From positions 14,251,462 through 14,315,461 of the forward strand of contig CM077826.1 of the NCBI GenBank assembly GCA_039720395.1: a stretch of DNA of 64,000 nt, written 5' to 3'. Made by a program: the position numbers and the translations under genes. Under the pieces are notes generated by a model. That model was not told the DNA's origin. It did not search any database and saw only the letters and a program-made list of their open reading frames with translations. How positions within the stretch are numbered: the stretch's first letter is position 1; every line of letters starts with the position of its first letter. Origin of the DNA: Liquidambar formosana. Taxonomy: Eukaryota; Streptophyta; Magnoliopsida; Saxifragales; Altingiaceae. Positions 42,001 through 53,958 of the stretch are shown here, piece by piece.

Positions 42001-45000
42001 CAGTTCTTCACAACTTTCTGAGTACCAAAATTGAAAATTGTGAAGGACGATGGTAGGGCAATCCAACTCACAACTGAAACTGCCACAGTCATAAGAACAG
42101 TGGAGATAATAAGCTGGTTCTTCAATGCTGGTTCGATTTCCTTTACAGACTTGATTTCAAAAAAATCAGTAGCAAAGAGGGTGGTGATCAAACAAACAAG
42201 GATACCCACAGAACTAATCAGCAGGGGATAACACATAGCAGTGAAATCATGATCAATTCCAAAGGATGATATGGAAGCAACAACAAGGGCAGCACAAGAT
42301 GATTCGGCATATGAGCCAAAAAGATCAGATCCCATTCCAGCAATATCCCCAACATTGTCACCGACATTGTCCGCGATCACCTGAAACAATGAAGATATAA
42401 CCATATTCATAACAAGCCTTAAAAGAAATTATGTTAAAGAACTAGACTTTCAAAATATAATATATCTTTCAGCAGGGTTCCTTGGGTCATCTTCTGGAAT
42501 GTTCCTTTCAAGCTTCCCCACAAGATCAGCACCAACATCAGCAGCCTTGGTATAGATACCACCACCAACTCTCCCAAAGAGAGCCATGGAAGAACCACCA
42601 AGTCCATAAACAGTAATAGACTCAAAAAGACCTTCCCAGTCATCACCATAGTACAGCTTGAAGAGATTGATGGTAATGTAGAGCACCAATAGACCATTTG
42701 CAGCAAGGAGAAAACCCATTACTGCACCAGACCTGAATGCAGTAATAAAAGCCTTCCCAACACCCTTTCTTGCTTCTAAGGTTGTCCTTGCATTTGCATA
42801 GGTAGCAATTTTCATCCCAAGGAAACCAGACAAGACTGAGGTAATAGCACCAAGCACGAAGGAGACAGTGCTGAAGATAGCAGTGGCAAGTGCTGGCTTG
42901 CACATCTTCTGCGGGTTGTAAGTGCAGGCATGGCTCTTTGTGCTGAAGCCATCCACAGAGCCCAGGAAGAGGAAGATCAAAATTGCAAAAGCAACCATGA
43001 AGATTCCAACATACTGATATTCAGTCAAAAGAAAGGATGTTGCACCTGTCACATTCATATAATTTGATAAATACAAACATGTTAGATAAAAATTCCACAA
43101 AGCACTGCTTGCAACTCGAACACATATAGGGGGAAAAAAAAAGTGACAAGCAGATATGTGAAGCACGTGGACAATAACATTAACTCAAGAAATTCAGGAC
43201 ATCTCTCTCACAATCATCATATGATAAAGAATTGACACTGTTACAGATTAGAAGCAATACTGATTAATGACACCAACATTCAGCATGCTCGGATACATCA
43301 AGACGCTGTTTATTTACTAGGGTGTGAGTAATTAATCAAATATGAATATAAAAGATGATTAATGCTATCTACCCCAACCCTCTCACTAGAGGGTGGGGTC
43401 CACACGTGGATGACATCACCATGGTGTAAATCTATATACGCATCACTGACGCAAACAAGCAATAAAGGTGTGTCACTCTAAATTTAGAATTTATAGGTTT
43501 AAAGGTATGCCAGAATCATAATCCAACTAAGCATGTACTCCAACAATAAGTCTACTATATAGCATGAAGTCAAAATAGATTTTGACCTTCAATAATAGAG
43601 AAGTTCAGTAATATAAACTGCCCATGAACTGATGGCTAAGCAACAGGAAAATCCCATAATATGAAACACGTCATAAAATTGGTGCTGCAGAAGAAACTGG
43701 TTGTGCACAGCACAATTTTACCAAACAATATATTACAGTACCTCCTTTATTATATAAAATTAAAAGAAAATAAAACATTATGATAAGATTACTCGATCTT
43801 GAAAGGGAAAGTCAAAAGCAGTAACCCCGTTGCGTACAATAATAATAATTTATGAAGTTGTTCTAATTTTGGTAACTTCAGGAATGTTTACAGAAAAACA
43901 TGTTCCTTAGGTTGCATTTTTATTTGTGCATATGCACATGCCAAAACCACCAGCAATACTAGTGAAAAAAGTACCAGTAATTAGAAACGGTACTTACCCA
44001 AAAAATTAGTAACGGAAATTAAACAATATTATATTCAGCGCCAAGTCATGGCTTCGCTGCCACATGCCACATATCTTAAATTACATTCCTTATTCTTTTA
44101 ATCTAGGGAGAATAACACCCAGAAAGAGCTAGTGTCTAAATTTATTTAGGTAGGATGATAAAATTTTAATTTCCAGTAATGCAATTAGATATAGCTGCAC
44201 CAGTTAACAACGCCCAAAGACAGAAAATGTTTAAAATAGTCCAAAAACAACATAGCAAAACAGAGGTCTTTATCTTTGACCCCACAACATGGCTTGCCCA
44301 CATGCCATATATCTTAAACTACATTCTTCACGTGCACCGCAAGTGCGCCCACTAGAAGCAATTACTTACAAAACGCCAGATAACTTTTAATTAGATAGGA
44401 CAAAAACATTAACCCCAGTACTAAAATATTAAACATTAACCCCAGTACTAAAGATAAGGTTAACAAATAAAAAGGAAAGCCAAAATAATGGGAGTAATGA
44501 AAAATAAAATATTAAACATAACCCGGAAAAATCAGATCTACCAGAATAGCCAGCAGTCCCAGCACATATGAACTATCAAAAGTTCTTCCCGAGCAAACTG
44601 AAACCCTAAAAAGGTGAAAACTTTCACACACATGTGTTCATCCAAACAGTAGAAACACATAAAACTCAAAGCTTTAACAGAATTCTACATCATACATAAT
44701 CCTAAACTCTGTTTGGCGACTAAGAAAAAATAAATAAATAAATAAATAAAAATAAAGTTAAGATCTTTCCTTATTTGAAACCAAAAAAAATTAAAACTAC
44801 CACTTAGACTAATTCAACTACATGGCCTAATTCAAATGAGTTTTCCTCCGTTTACTCATCAACCAAACAAAGGCTAAAGTTCGGCTATTCCAGGATACAG
44901 TAAAACCGAAGAAAACACAAAAACTGAAAATTTTCACTCCCTCTTCTTTTCTTCCGTTTCCCCCCCAACCAAACGGAGGCCAAAACTCACCTTTTTTTTT

Positions 45001-45360
45001 TTTCTCACTGAATCATAGAGACAAAATCTACACAAACAGATACATATATCATCTACTACAAACACCAGCAGATCTAACAGTTCAACTCAAGATAAAGAGA
45101 TGAACCTCACCTTCAGAGATAGCACTCTGTATCTCGGCGCACTTAGCAACGACGTTGTGGTCATTAAGCCCTTCCTCTTCCTCAATCAGGTAGTCATTGT
45201 AGCCATTCTTCTTACTGTTCGGAGACGTAGCCTGACGCTCGGGTGACACCTTGACGCGCGATACGAGGAACCACTGGACCAGAGAGAATATAATTCCGAC
45301 GACGGCGCACACCGGAATCACGATCTCCGTCGCGAGATCTGACAGCAATTCGGATCCCAT
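42001..45360 (-). CDS. AVP1: Vacuolar H+-pyrophosphatase (type I), exons 1-3 only, probably broken
   Basis: Tonoplast proton pump that couples hydrolysis of pyrophosphate to H+ transport into the vacuole. Exon 1 (45,360-45,111) starts [20 protein letters not shown] with the first membrane helix. Exon 2 (43,045-42,471) begins [14 protein letters not shown] and carries the substrate motif DVGADLVGK followed by [14 protein letters not shown]. Exon 3 (42,380-42,001) begins [20 protein letters not shown]. Phases join perfectly (275 codons, then exon 3), giving about 401 of the usual ~765 residues. The second half, including its conserved acidic motifs, is not in the window. Exon 2 ends with GA where a GT donor is needed. 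Two residues look altered relative to the conserved family sequence ([13 protein letters not shown]). The family assignment is certain; whether it is functional is doubtful. Confidence 0.9.
42466..42473 (-). other. Defective splice donor after exon 2
   Basis: The exon-intron junction reads GCT|GAAAGATA where GCT|GTAAGATA would be a strong donor. The coding phase places the junction exactly here because exon 3 resumes with GTG ATC. Without splicing, translation stops after six more codons (TGA at 42,452-42,450). Confidence 0.8.
43046..45110 (-). other. AVP1: H+-PPase intron 1
   Basis: 2,065-bp intron with a GTGAGG donor and a GACAG acceptor. It holds a local direct repeat (CATGGCTT...CACATGCC near 44,050 and 44,290) and two tandem units of AACATTAACCCCAGTACTAA at 44,407-44,455. 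No other gene is seen. Confidence 0.85.
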
Positions 45361-45419
45361 CGTCGCCGGAACCCTAGAACTCACCGGACCTCCGTACGCC
45401 GGAAAGTGCAACAGAGAGG

Positions 45420-45456
<37 letters not shown>

Positions 45457-45560
45457 AGAAGAGAGAGGAACCTTCTGGGCGAGGGTTTTCTGTGTTGCCG
45501 AGCTCCTAAGGATTTATACTGGAGACGATATGGGAGGGTGGGTTAAGATGTAGTGCTCCC
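45361..45560 (-). promoter_or_regulatory. AVP1: H+-PPase 5' UTR and proximal promoter
   Basis: Upstream of the ATG lies a GA repeat (45,429-45,453; CT on the coding strand), a common feature of plant 5' leaders. A clear TATA box is not evident. The ATG context on the minus strand (CGATGGGATC) and the family N-terminus MGSELL agree on the start. Confidence 0.5.
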
Positions 45561-46015
45561 TTAAGGATTATACTGTTACATTGGGGTCCATACCGTTGGA
45601 TCAGGAGATGGTTAGACTGCATTGGGATTTGGGATGATCCAACGGTCTCTGATTGAGGACTAGCTGTCTCTACGATGGACTGTCGCACAGTGAAAAAATA
45701 TGAATCCGAATACACATCGGTTTGGCCTGGTATGGATAGGGCGGGAGTAGTGGATAACTTTAGCGCGTATTTTCGACGCATCAATGTCGGAATCGTTTTG
45801 CATTTTCCCATATTTACACCTTTTTTTTTTTCTTTTTTTTTTTTTTGGTTTTCACAATTTAAAGAAGAATGTATGCTGTGCTCCGCGCGACATACATGCA
45901 ACTCTGTCTCAAAAGAAGGTTTTTCTTATGATTGTCTATCTAGTGGGACATTGATGCAGCATGGCAAAGGCGTATACATATTTTGAACTATGCGTACGCA
46001 CTACAGGTTTTTTTC
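45561..46015. other. Intergenic, no gene
   Basis: Likely distal promoter of the H+-PPase gene, with a poly-T tract at 45,821-45,846. Open frames on both strands here have no recognisable product. Confidence 0.5.
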
Positions 46016-46328
46016 TGTAACTGAATTGGGATTATGTTTTATTTTAGTTATTTTTATTAGTTTTAATTATTTATTTTATTTTATTAGTTTTTAATTCCTA
46101 GTTTATTTTGGTTTATTTGTTTTAATACAATTAGATTTTCCTATTTCATATGATTAGTTTTCTATATAAAGGGATGTAAACCTTTGGCAAACAGTTTTAA
46201 GTTGATTATTTTTTAAAATTAATAATATCGAGAGAAAAAGTTTCTCCTTTATTTCCTAGTTTCGTGTTCTTAAGTGAATATCGATCGTGGTTGCCTACTA
46301 TTTGATATTGTTCTTACAACAATCAACA
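46016..46328 (+). repeat. LTR-like fragment
   Basis: TGTAACTG at 46,016 runs to ATCAACA at 46,328, with a TATA-like CTATATAAAGGG at 46,162-46,173, followed by ATTGGTGAACG, which resembles the ATTGGTGA start found after some plant LTRs. There is no target duplication and no internal region, so this is a tentative 5' LTR remnant. Confidence 0.35.
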
Positions 46329-48983
46329 AATTGGTGAACGTTTAATTGTTTTTGGTAAGCTTCATCTCAATCGCGTATTTTCCGCTACATCAGACATGCT
46401 TCCAACCATTTGAACATAAATTTTATTGTCTTTTTGGTATTCAAACTTCCAACTTTGTTTATTTTGTTTTGTGTTTTTTTTTTGGGGGGGGGGAGTTAAA
46501 TTGGAGGACTTTCAATTTTATTAATTTTTTCAACACGAATGAGTGTCATTGTTCAATTTGCATCAATCAACACAAGAATAAAACCTAACAATTGGGCCCC
46601 AAAAAAACCATAAGTCGAATCTAATGCAATTTAAAACTTATTCATCCTTTTACCATTTATTTTGTTGCTATAAGATAATTTTTTCTATTTTGTTTCATAA
46701 ACTTAATATAAAGAATAAAGAAACTCATACACAATCATGTGATATAATAAGTGGAGTAAAGGGTGAAATTAAGTATCTTTGCAAGGATTTGAATTGAGAC
46801 TTGAATTACGACAGTTAAACATAAATGGCACCTTGCATTTGTAAGTAAATTCAATGCGACATTCTATTAGAACGGATAATTTTTAGCCCAAAACAAAAAA
46901 CAAAAAAAGATTAATGGATGGTAACAAGCCTTGCCTATGAAAAAACATAAATTGAATCAATACGAGCCATACTCATCTATAAGCCAGTGGAAAATTTTGG
47001 GGGGTGTAATCAGCTTCAATGTACCCGAGGACAGAGCACTATTTGCTCACCTATATTAAGTTTGAGGATATGGTGAGGTGGTTTTTCGAACGGCTTCAGA
47101 GGCTCCTGACGTCGCTGGCGTGTATTGGATGGCGTGCATAGTCTCCTATCGGATAATACTCATTTTTTCTTTTTTTTTTCTTTATTTTTTTTCAATTATT
47201 ACTACTTTACTATTTCCGCTTTGTTAATCTTTTACTTTTTCCACTCCAACGATTTGGCACCGTGCAAGTCTGGAACCCTGCAAAGTTGCGCCAAACTCTA
47301 CCTGCCATTTTTTTGCTTTTTTTCCCCCTTTAAATCGATCATATCCTTAGTTCGAGTTCATAGACAACAAATTTAACTTTGATAAATAAAAAAAATGTGA
47401 TTATTATTATTATTGTTATCATCATTTTATATTAACTTGTATTTCAAATACAAAATTTGTAAGTTTTAGTCCTTTGTAAGATTATAAACGAATCAAATCG
47501 TTTGTAAACAATACGCGAACAAGTTCAATAAAAACCAGTCCGAGCTCATTCATTTATTAAATGTACTACGCTTAAGCAAATCTCGACTCAACTTGATTAA
47601 AAAATAACATTGACTTCAAGCTTTTTAATTAGCCAAACTCAAACATTGAAAGCTCAACTTAGCTCAACTCATTTGAACTTCTAGTTGCATTAGTTGCTTT
47701 ATCCTATGTTTAGCATTTTTCATTATGTATTATTGACCTACTATCTCTATGTACATTTTCTATATATATTCGCACTCGGTCACTTATTTCAAAATATGCA
47801 CACCCATTCATCAAGTATGGGATTACATGGAAATTTCAATTTTAAAACTTAATTCTAAGTTCAAAGGGACAAGTTATCAATTATAATAACTCGAAGGCTT
47901 AGTGTCTTTTTATATCTGTACAAAATGCAATTAATTAACATTAACTTCTCAATTTTGACTAGTGCATTTGACAAAAATCCTGATGACTTTGAAATTCGAA
48001 GTTTAACCATAAAATCCACCAAATAGTGCCAAAAAGAAGATAACTATCAACGACACAACAAGGGTACTCTCTTTGCGGCTTTTCCAATTTGCTAAACCTA
48101 GTCAAAACCAGCACCAATAAATAATTTTTTTTTTTACAAACCAAACCTTTCTTCTATCTCATATTGATACGTAATTTCTAAAATGATCCCAAAATCGAGT
48201 CAATATAAAATTTATAAACTAAATTGACACCCTCAAAATTGATGGTACAAAAAAAAAATTAACCCTACCATCTATTATATATACTCCTGTGAAGGGGAGG
48301 TTTTGGATTCGAGTGTTATATAAAAAATAAATAATAAATAACAAAAGAAAAAGAAAAAGAAAGGAATTCTGGGCGAATGATTCCTAAGTATATGCACATC
48401 AAAATAAAATAAATAAAAGAAAAAGCTTGCGAGCATCCAATGTTTTGTTGGGGAGTGCAGTAGGCAAAAGTAGGAGGGTGAAAGATGCTGGTTTCTTTTG
48501 TCCTTTAGCCAATCGTGGTCTTTGTTTGCTTTATCTTGAAGAGTAATGGAGACACAATGCGAGGGGGAGTGGTATCAGCAAAAATGGTGGCATTCTCATA
48601 ATTTTGTGAAATGAGTTGCCAGGTGTGGCTTTTGTTTGCTTTATCTTGAAGGAGTCGAGGAGGGTGCACCAACGTTGTGGTCCATAAGGAGGTAAGGTTA
48701 AGACTCGCCTGTCACGGCTGGGCCTTGTGGGACCCACCACTGTTTACTCCAGCCAAGCTTGACATCTCACCCTCCTTTCGCGCCTTCACCCGAACCTCTC
48801 TGCTGTTTCTCCAATCTCATTTTCTCTCTGACAAAAAAATAAAAAAATAAAAAAAAAAAGATACAAGCATGGTGCAAGTCAGGTGGGGTCACGAGTTCGA
48901 ATGTTACCCATGGCCAAAATAATAGAAGATGAAAAAAAAATTTAAATAAAAAGAAAAAGAGAAACCATCAAACTCATGATCAT
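46329..48983. other. Intergenic stretch
   Basis: No gene. Notable pieces: T10G10 at about 46,471-46,495; GTTTGCTTTATCTTGAAG repeated at 48,525 and 48,637; and a box B-like GAGTTCGAATG near 48,893 that may mark an old SINE. Confidence 0.5.
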
Positions 48984-49222
48984 TGTATAGGGATTTGGAT
49001 TTGGATTTGGTGTAAGTATTGTATGGTGCGATAAATGTAGAATCAATAATACGTGATAAAGAGAAAAAAATGAAAGGTTGAAATTCGAAAGATGCATTTG
49101 ACGCCCAATACCTAACAGCTTTCATTTCTCCTTCTTCTCCACCTGTCATCGATTTTATGTTTATTACACCATACAGTAAAAGTAGGCAATTGCACCAAAT
49201 CCAAATCCAAATCCATTGTATC
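48984..49222. mobile_element. Foldback MITE-like element
   Basis: GGATTTGGATTTGGATTTGG at 48,990-49,010 is mirrored by CCAAATCCAAATCCAAATCC at about 49,196-49,215, and inner parts (TGTATGGTGYRATAAA) are mirrored too, giving arms of about 75 bp. Target duplication is not clear. Confidence 0.55.
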
Positions 49223-49496
49223 GTTTGGTTAAAAATAAATAAATAAAATAAAATCATGGTTATTATGGTATCTCTTTCATTTATTTGTTGGGGAGAACTG
49301 TGGTGAGATCTCAATCCTGTATTTTTAGAAATAGATAGATGTAGAGGGACTAATGTTAGAAGCCTTTTTGGGCTAATGTCATTGTTAGAGCTTTTGTTTA
49401 TTTTAATTAAATAAGTAATTGGCATCTTTTGAAAAGGATCTTAGTTCTAATGATCTGAATAGATATAGAAATAAGAAATGTTGTAGGTACTTTAGA

Positions 49497-49600
49497 TGGG
49501 TGCATCCTCCCACCAAAACGGTGACACTTAATTTTGAAGGTTCACAAAAAGATAACATAAGCTTTACGGCAAATGGTTTTGTAGTTATGGGTGGACAGGT
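49497..49600 (+). pseudogene. RNase H-like domain scrap
   Basis: WVHPPTKTVTLNFEGSQKDN followed by FTANGFVV resembles the start of the plant reverse-transcriptase-like RNase H domain (WxPPxxxxxKLNxDGSxxxxxxAxGGxxx) found in LINE remnants. Only the first part is present, and the rest of the frame does not continue the domain. Confidence 0.45.
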
Positions 49601-50404
49601 AAACATTTGTTGGCTTCTACATTTAATTTGAACAATACTTTAGTTAAGTAGTTGATTTCATTGCTAATGTTAGTCATGATATTAATGGTATGTATATTCA
49701 ATTCAACTCAACAAAGCTTTAACGCTATATATATTTGAAAATTTTCATTCTCTAGAAAAATTATAGGATATTTTTATGAGGATATGTTACATATGTATAA
49801 CGTGGCAATGCCAAAATGTAATCAGACTTAAATTTGATTGCAATGTATACCACTTATAAAAAAAAATTGAAAGGGAAATAATTAATTTGAGGTTTTCGTT
49901 AATTATTTTTATTGTAAATTTGTTTTCAGGTAATTTTCATAAAAGTACTAGTGCCAACATGATAAAATTTGCCCACTTTATCGTCAAAATGGGTAATGAT
50001 TGAAAGCCTGTGCATGACACACGCTTCTGGCCCTAAATTTATTTCATCTTTAATTACCACATAACTTTATCTCTTGAAATTTTGAAGCAAATTTAAACAT
50101 TGCCTTCGTCTAAATCTTTCGCATTTCCGCACACAAAAGAAGTTACAAAAGAAGGCCCTAATACAAAAGAAGATGCTAAAGATATTGATAAAACCACTCA
50201 CTTACTTTGCAAGGTTAAGTGGCAACAGTAGTAATTAACAAGAAACAACAGTAGTAATTAACAAGAAAGGTATGATGAATTATAAAAATATTTAGTATGT
50301 AAAAATAAGAATTAGCGACAAATAAATAAATTACTCCAAAGTGAAAAAAATTAGTGGTTCCACAAATATAACAAACACATGATGACTTAAAAAAACAAAA
50401 AATA

Positions 50405-50530
50405 ATCCCTCCAAGGTTAGTTAAGTGGTCAAACTTTATATGCACTTTTTAGAGGTCATCGTTTTAATTCCTTATAAAAATCATTACTTGTGTGGGTATA
50501 AGACATCTTACATAGGCCATTAAGGGAATG
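50405..50530 (+). mobile_element. Possible degenerate SINE
   Basis: GTTAGTTAAGTGGTC (50,416-50,430) resembles box A, and a degenerate box B (GTCATCGTTTTAATTCC) follows at the usual spacing. No poly-A tail or target duplication is clear. Confidence 0.3.
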
Positions 50531-50674
50531 ATTTGGACTGAAATCTCGATGGTAATAAGATATATAATTATGATAAATATTTTTTATTTAAGTTATGTTC
50601 ATATTATTTATTTATTTTTGAGGGGGTGTTTTTGAATCCATATTCAATTTTGAGACCCACTCCCTATTTGAAAT

Positions 50675-50856
50675 AGGGAAATGCTAGTTAGCCTCACACC
50701 TTGCCCTACATTTTGCTCTAATATGACAGAATAAGGGTTGTTTCAATTTTTAGGTTTAACCATATCAGTAGATCCCACAACTTCACCCCTTATACCCTAC
50801 TATGAGAGAATAAGGGGTAAAGTGTAAGGCAAAATGTGGGACTAATTAGCATTTTC
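50675..50856. mobile_element. Mutator-like MITE
   Basis: 182 bp with inverted arms beginning GGAAATGCTAGTTAGCCTCA on the left and, reversed, AAAATGCTAATTAGTCCCAC on the right. Flanks ATTTGAAAT (50,666-50,674) and TTTTGAAAT (50,857-50,865) match in 8 of 9, a Mutator-type duplication length. No coding region. Confidence 0.55.
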
Positions 50857-51282
50857 TTTTGAAATTTTTCCAAATTCTTGTAATGATTAATTGATTACTT
50901 TTTTTTGGGGGTTTTTGTTGGGTGGGGTGTTTTGAAAATCAAAATCCATTTTGGTTTAGAAATTCATATTGAGAACCATGGCATATGCCACATATTATGC
51001 TGATATTCCGCGCGCGCCTAGGCCCACTGGCCACATCAAAGCTTGAGGACAATCGCACCAACGACATGGAAGGAAAAGCAGCTTTATGTGGGCCCAAACA
51101 GACCACTGCTAGGTGTTAACCAATGCCAACCCTGTACAACACGCTGGAGTTTAATACGTCTACTCTACACATCAATTGAAGAGAACAACATCCCATTAAC
51201 CTTAAAATATCGTGACCCAACTGCCACAAATATCATTGTGTTATTTGATATCCTACCTGTTTGACAGCACGGATTAACTGTC

Positions 51283-51322
51283 AAAAAACTAAAACTAAAA
51301 CTAAAACTAAAACTAAAGCTAA
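51283..51322. repeat. (ACTAAA)n minisatellite
   Basis: Six or seven six-base ACTAAA units, the last one altered. Confidence 0.9.
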
Positions 51323-51559
51323 AAATAACGATTAAGATGAAGGTAATGAGATCAAGATCAGCGGGTAAGGAGAAGGCCACATCAGCTCATACTTCTACCA
51401 TGAATGATAGGAGGATGACAGTGTATATCACGAACAGTACACGTGGTCGCTCAATGTGGGTAGTCACTACTCGGAATCTCGAGAAACCACTTTTTTTTTT
51501 TTTCTTTCTAAATATACATAAAAAAAACTTCCATGCAGTATACAAATTAATGAGAAAGT

Positions 51560-51561
<2 letters not shown>

Positions 51562-51596
<35 letters not shown>

Positions 51597-51764
51597 ATGA
51601 TGATCAGGTAAGCACGTGCTGATATAACTTATATCAAAATCTGCATTAGGAGTTGTACCTTGTGCATTAGTGAGATGTGAAGGGAATTGAATCAATGCAA
51701 GGGGTACAACCCCCAATGCATAGTGCTGATGTAACTTACATTAACACGTGCTGATAGGATTACC

Positions 51765-51798
<34 letters not shown>
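51562..51798. mobile_element. Foldback MITE between two AT microsatellites
   Basis: Inverted arms AGCACGTGCTGATATAACTT (from about 51,611) and, reversed from the right, AGCACGTGTTAATGTAAGTT surround a small core at about 51,595-51,768. Both sides are (AT)n tracts (51,562-51,594 and 51,769-51,798). Insertion into an AT microsatellite is the behaviour described for Micron MITEs; the family here is not identified. Confidence 0.6.
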
Positions 51799-51805
<7 letters not shown>

Positions 51806-52818
51806 AATGATAAATTTAATCTGCACTTAACCTCCACAAGATTCTAAAACCTCAAAAAACTATATCATGAAAGCAGGTATTGGGTTGAAAGCAGCTCTTT
51901 CGAACTAAAGGGGCGTTAAGGGCATGGTAAAAATGAAAAGGTACTTATTTTGAGGACAAGGACCTGGTGATGTACCTTCTAAGAAGAGGGAAGCTAACCC
52001 TAAGGCCAGTAGTAGAAGCATAAAGTTAGAGCAGGAAATGACGAAGGGTAATTAGATGGTGCCACGTTAAGGGTTCAACGGCTAAAAATAATCGGGCGCC
52101 AAATTGCATGTATAGGTAGACAATGATGACCAATGCAAATTAAGGAGGAATGAATGCACATGACAATTCACCCTTCCATCAACTTTTACTCGAAAACATT
52201 TTATACTAATCGGAAAAATTACATTTTACATTGTTTCGTTAGTTAGTCATTTGGTCTTTTTGACAAAAAATTGTCACTTGCAATGCACGTGTACAATAAC
52301 TTTTAACATTTTTAATATGGAAATGCTTATAATAGAAACAATTTTGTTATTTCATCAATATGATAAGAATATAATTATAATATGATAAGAATATAATTAT
52401 AAAATGTCGTTTCCATTAACGTTATAGTGATTAAAATATTATCCAAACGCGAGCCATTTTCATCAATGTTGTAGTGGTTTAATATACCTTCCAAGCATGA
52501 GGTGTCAAAGTATTTGAAAAAATAAAAATAAAAATAAAAATAGAGGTGCAAAAATTTACATTTTAAGAAGCTAGTGGAAGGTCTCGGGTTTAACTTTCCA
52601 CTCTTCCAAATTAGCCACTAACTAAATTTATTTTAAATGCATATTAGTCGAGCGGAGGGAAGGGTAACTTTATTTGTATTCCAATAAATTAGTTTGACAT
52701 AAAATCTAGATTCTCTATTAACAAAAGAAATTAATAATAATAAGAGTGGAATCTTATAGCCAAATAATTAAGGTTTCTGTCTGGCAAGACACCATTCCAT
52801 TTATTGGACGTTATTAAC
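51799..52818. other. Intergenic stretch
   Basis: No gene seen. A 21-bp tandem repeat (ATGATAAGAATATAATTATA) occurs twice at about 52,359-52,401, and a box B-like GTCTCGGGTTTAACTTTCC lies near 52,583-52,601. Confidence 0.5.
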
Positions 52819-52940
52819 TTTTTTTTTTTTTTTTTATTTACAATCGATAGAATTTAGCATAACCCCTAATTCCCCCAATATCAATAAATGAGTATCAATG
52901 TTTTTTATAAATTTGAAACTGATATTACTCGCTCATTAAG
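52819..52940 (-). mobile_element. Short retroposon-like repeat with poly-A, copy 2
   Basis: Shares poly-T plus GATAGAATTTAGC...CCCCCAATATCAATAAATGAG with 33,824-33,940. Confidence 0.45.
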
Positions 52941-53209
52941 TTAGAAAATGACATTAGGTTTTCATGGGACATTACTAACTTAACATGTTAGAAGACTGAT
53001 TTTTTTTACGGTAGGTAGCTAGAGCCATCATAAGATTAACTTCAAAAAAGATGGCCTCAATCATGTCAGTTTTAGAGTGAGACCTTACAATAAAAAAATT
53101 ATTGAAGGCAGTACACATAGTAAGTCTGTAATTAACAAATTTCCCATTTTAGAATTTAAGCTCAACGTCCAAGCATGGGATTTGTCAAAGGGTCGTTTTC
53201 TCTAGAATT

Positions 53210-53542
53210 TTGCTTCCTGATGGTTTCATTTTCGAAGGTTCGCTCTTGGTTCAATTCAACTATAGCTATAATTACGAAAGGTATTTGCACCCAAAAATGG
53301 GAAAAAAGGAAAATTACATATGTATTCCTCAATTAATAACAGGATGTCAAAAGGGTCGATTTGGTCTACTTCATGGTCAATGGCTTTGTCACCCGAGGAC
53401 ATTTATTGATCTGGTGGGGACGTCTACAGCTTCAAGTATTGAGCCTAGAAAAATAAAGGACTTACAGATCCTCTGGGTATGGTGCAACATTTCGATTAAA
53501 AGAAAATATTCAAATTTACGTGCACAATTTGCTTTCCAATGA
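53210..53542 (+). other. Unidentified open frame (110 codons)
   Basis: Starts MLPDGFIFEGSLLVQFNYSY and includes QKGRFGLLHGQWLCHP. I do not recognise a family. It could be a degraded coding fragment, as its composition is less AT-biased than its surroundings, or chance. Confidence 0.2.
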
Positions 53543-53958
53543 TTTTAGTTCCGAGTGTTTTTTTGTTTTTTTGTTTTACTCTTAAAACAAGGAACTCCTA
53601 ATGGTTTTTTGGGTAAATCCAAGTCCATACAAAACTTCACAATTCACATAAATAAATTAGCTTAAAACATATTTAGCAAAAAATATTTTAAAATAAAAAA
53701 AATAACCTAAGACACGTAAGAATCATAAAATCATAAGAATCATCAAAACTTGTATAGGTGGCCTAAATAATTAATAAAAATTGAACTCGTGATAATCCCG
53801 CTTTTTTAGACATGGTTTTTTTTTCAACAAAACTACTTTCTAAGTCTCCGAGTGTAATACCATTGAACATAGGAGCAAGTGGAAAAATGCTCGATCTTCA
53901 AATGTATTGCTCTTCTCGTCTTCATGCATATTGACACAAAGTCACAAACAATGAGTCC

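Noticed and set aside
42434..43166. Overlapping frames on the H+-PPase strand extending exon 2 on both sides
   Set aside because: The outer parts are intron read-through; exon limits are fixed by splice sites and by family sequence.
48904..49425. 173-codon minus-strand frame
   Set aside because: It spans the foldback element and AT-rich flanks, with no recognisable domain.
51387..51716. 109-codon minus-strand frame over the AT microsatellite
   Set aside because: Its Ile/Tyr alternation is translated (AT)n and the remainder covers the foldback MITE.
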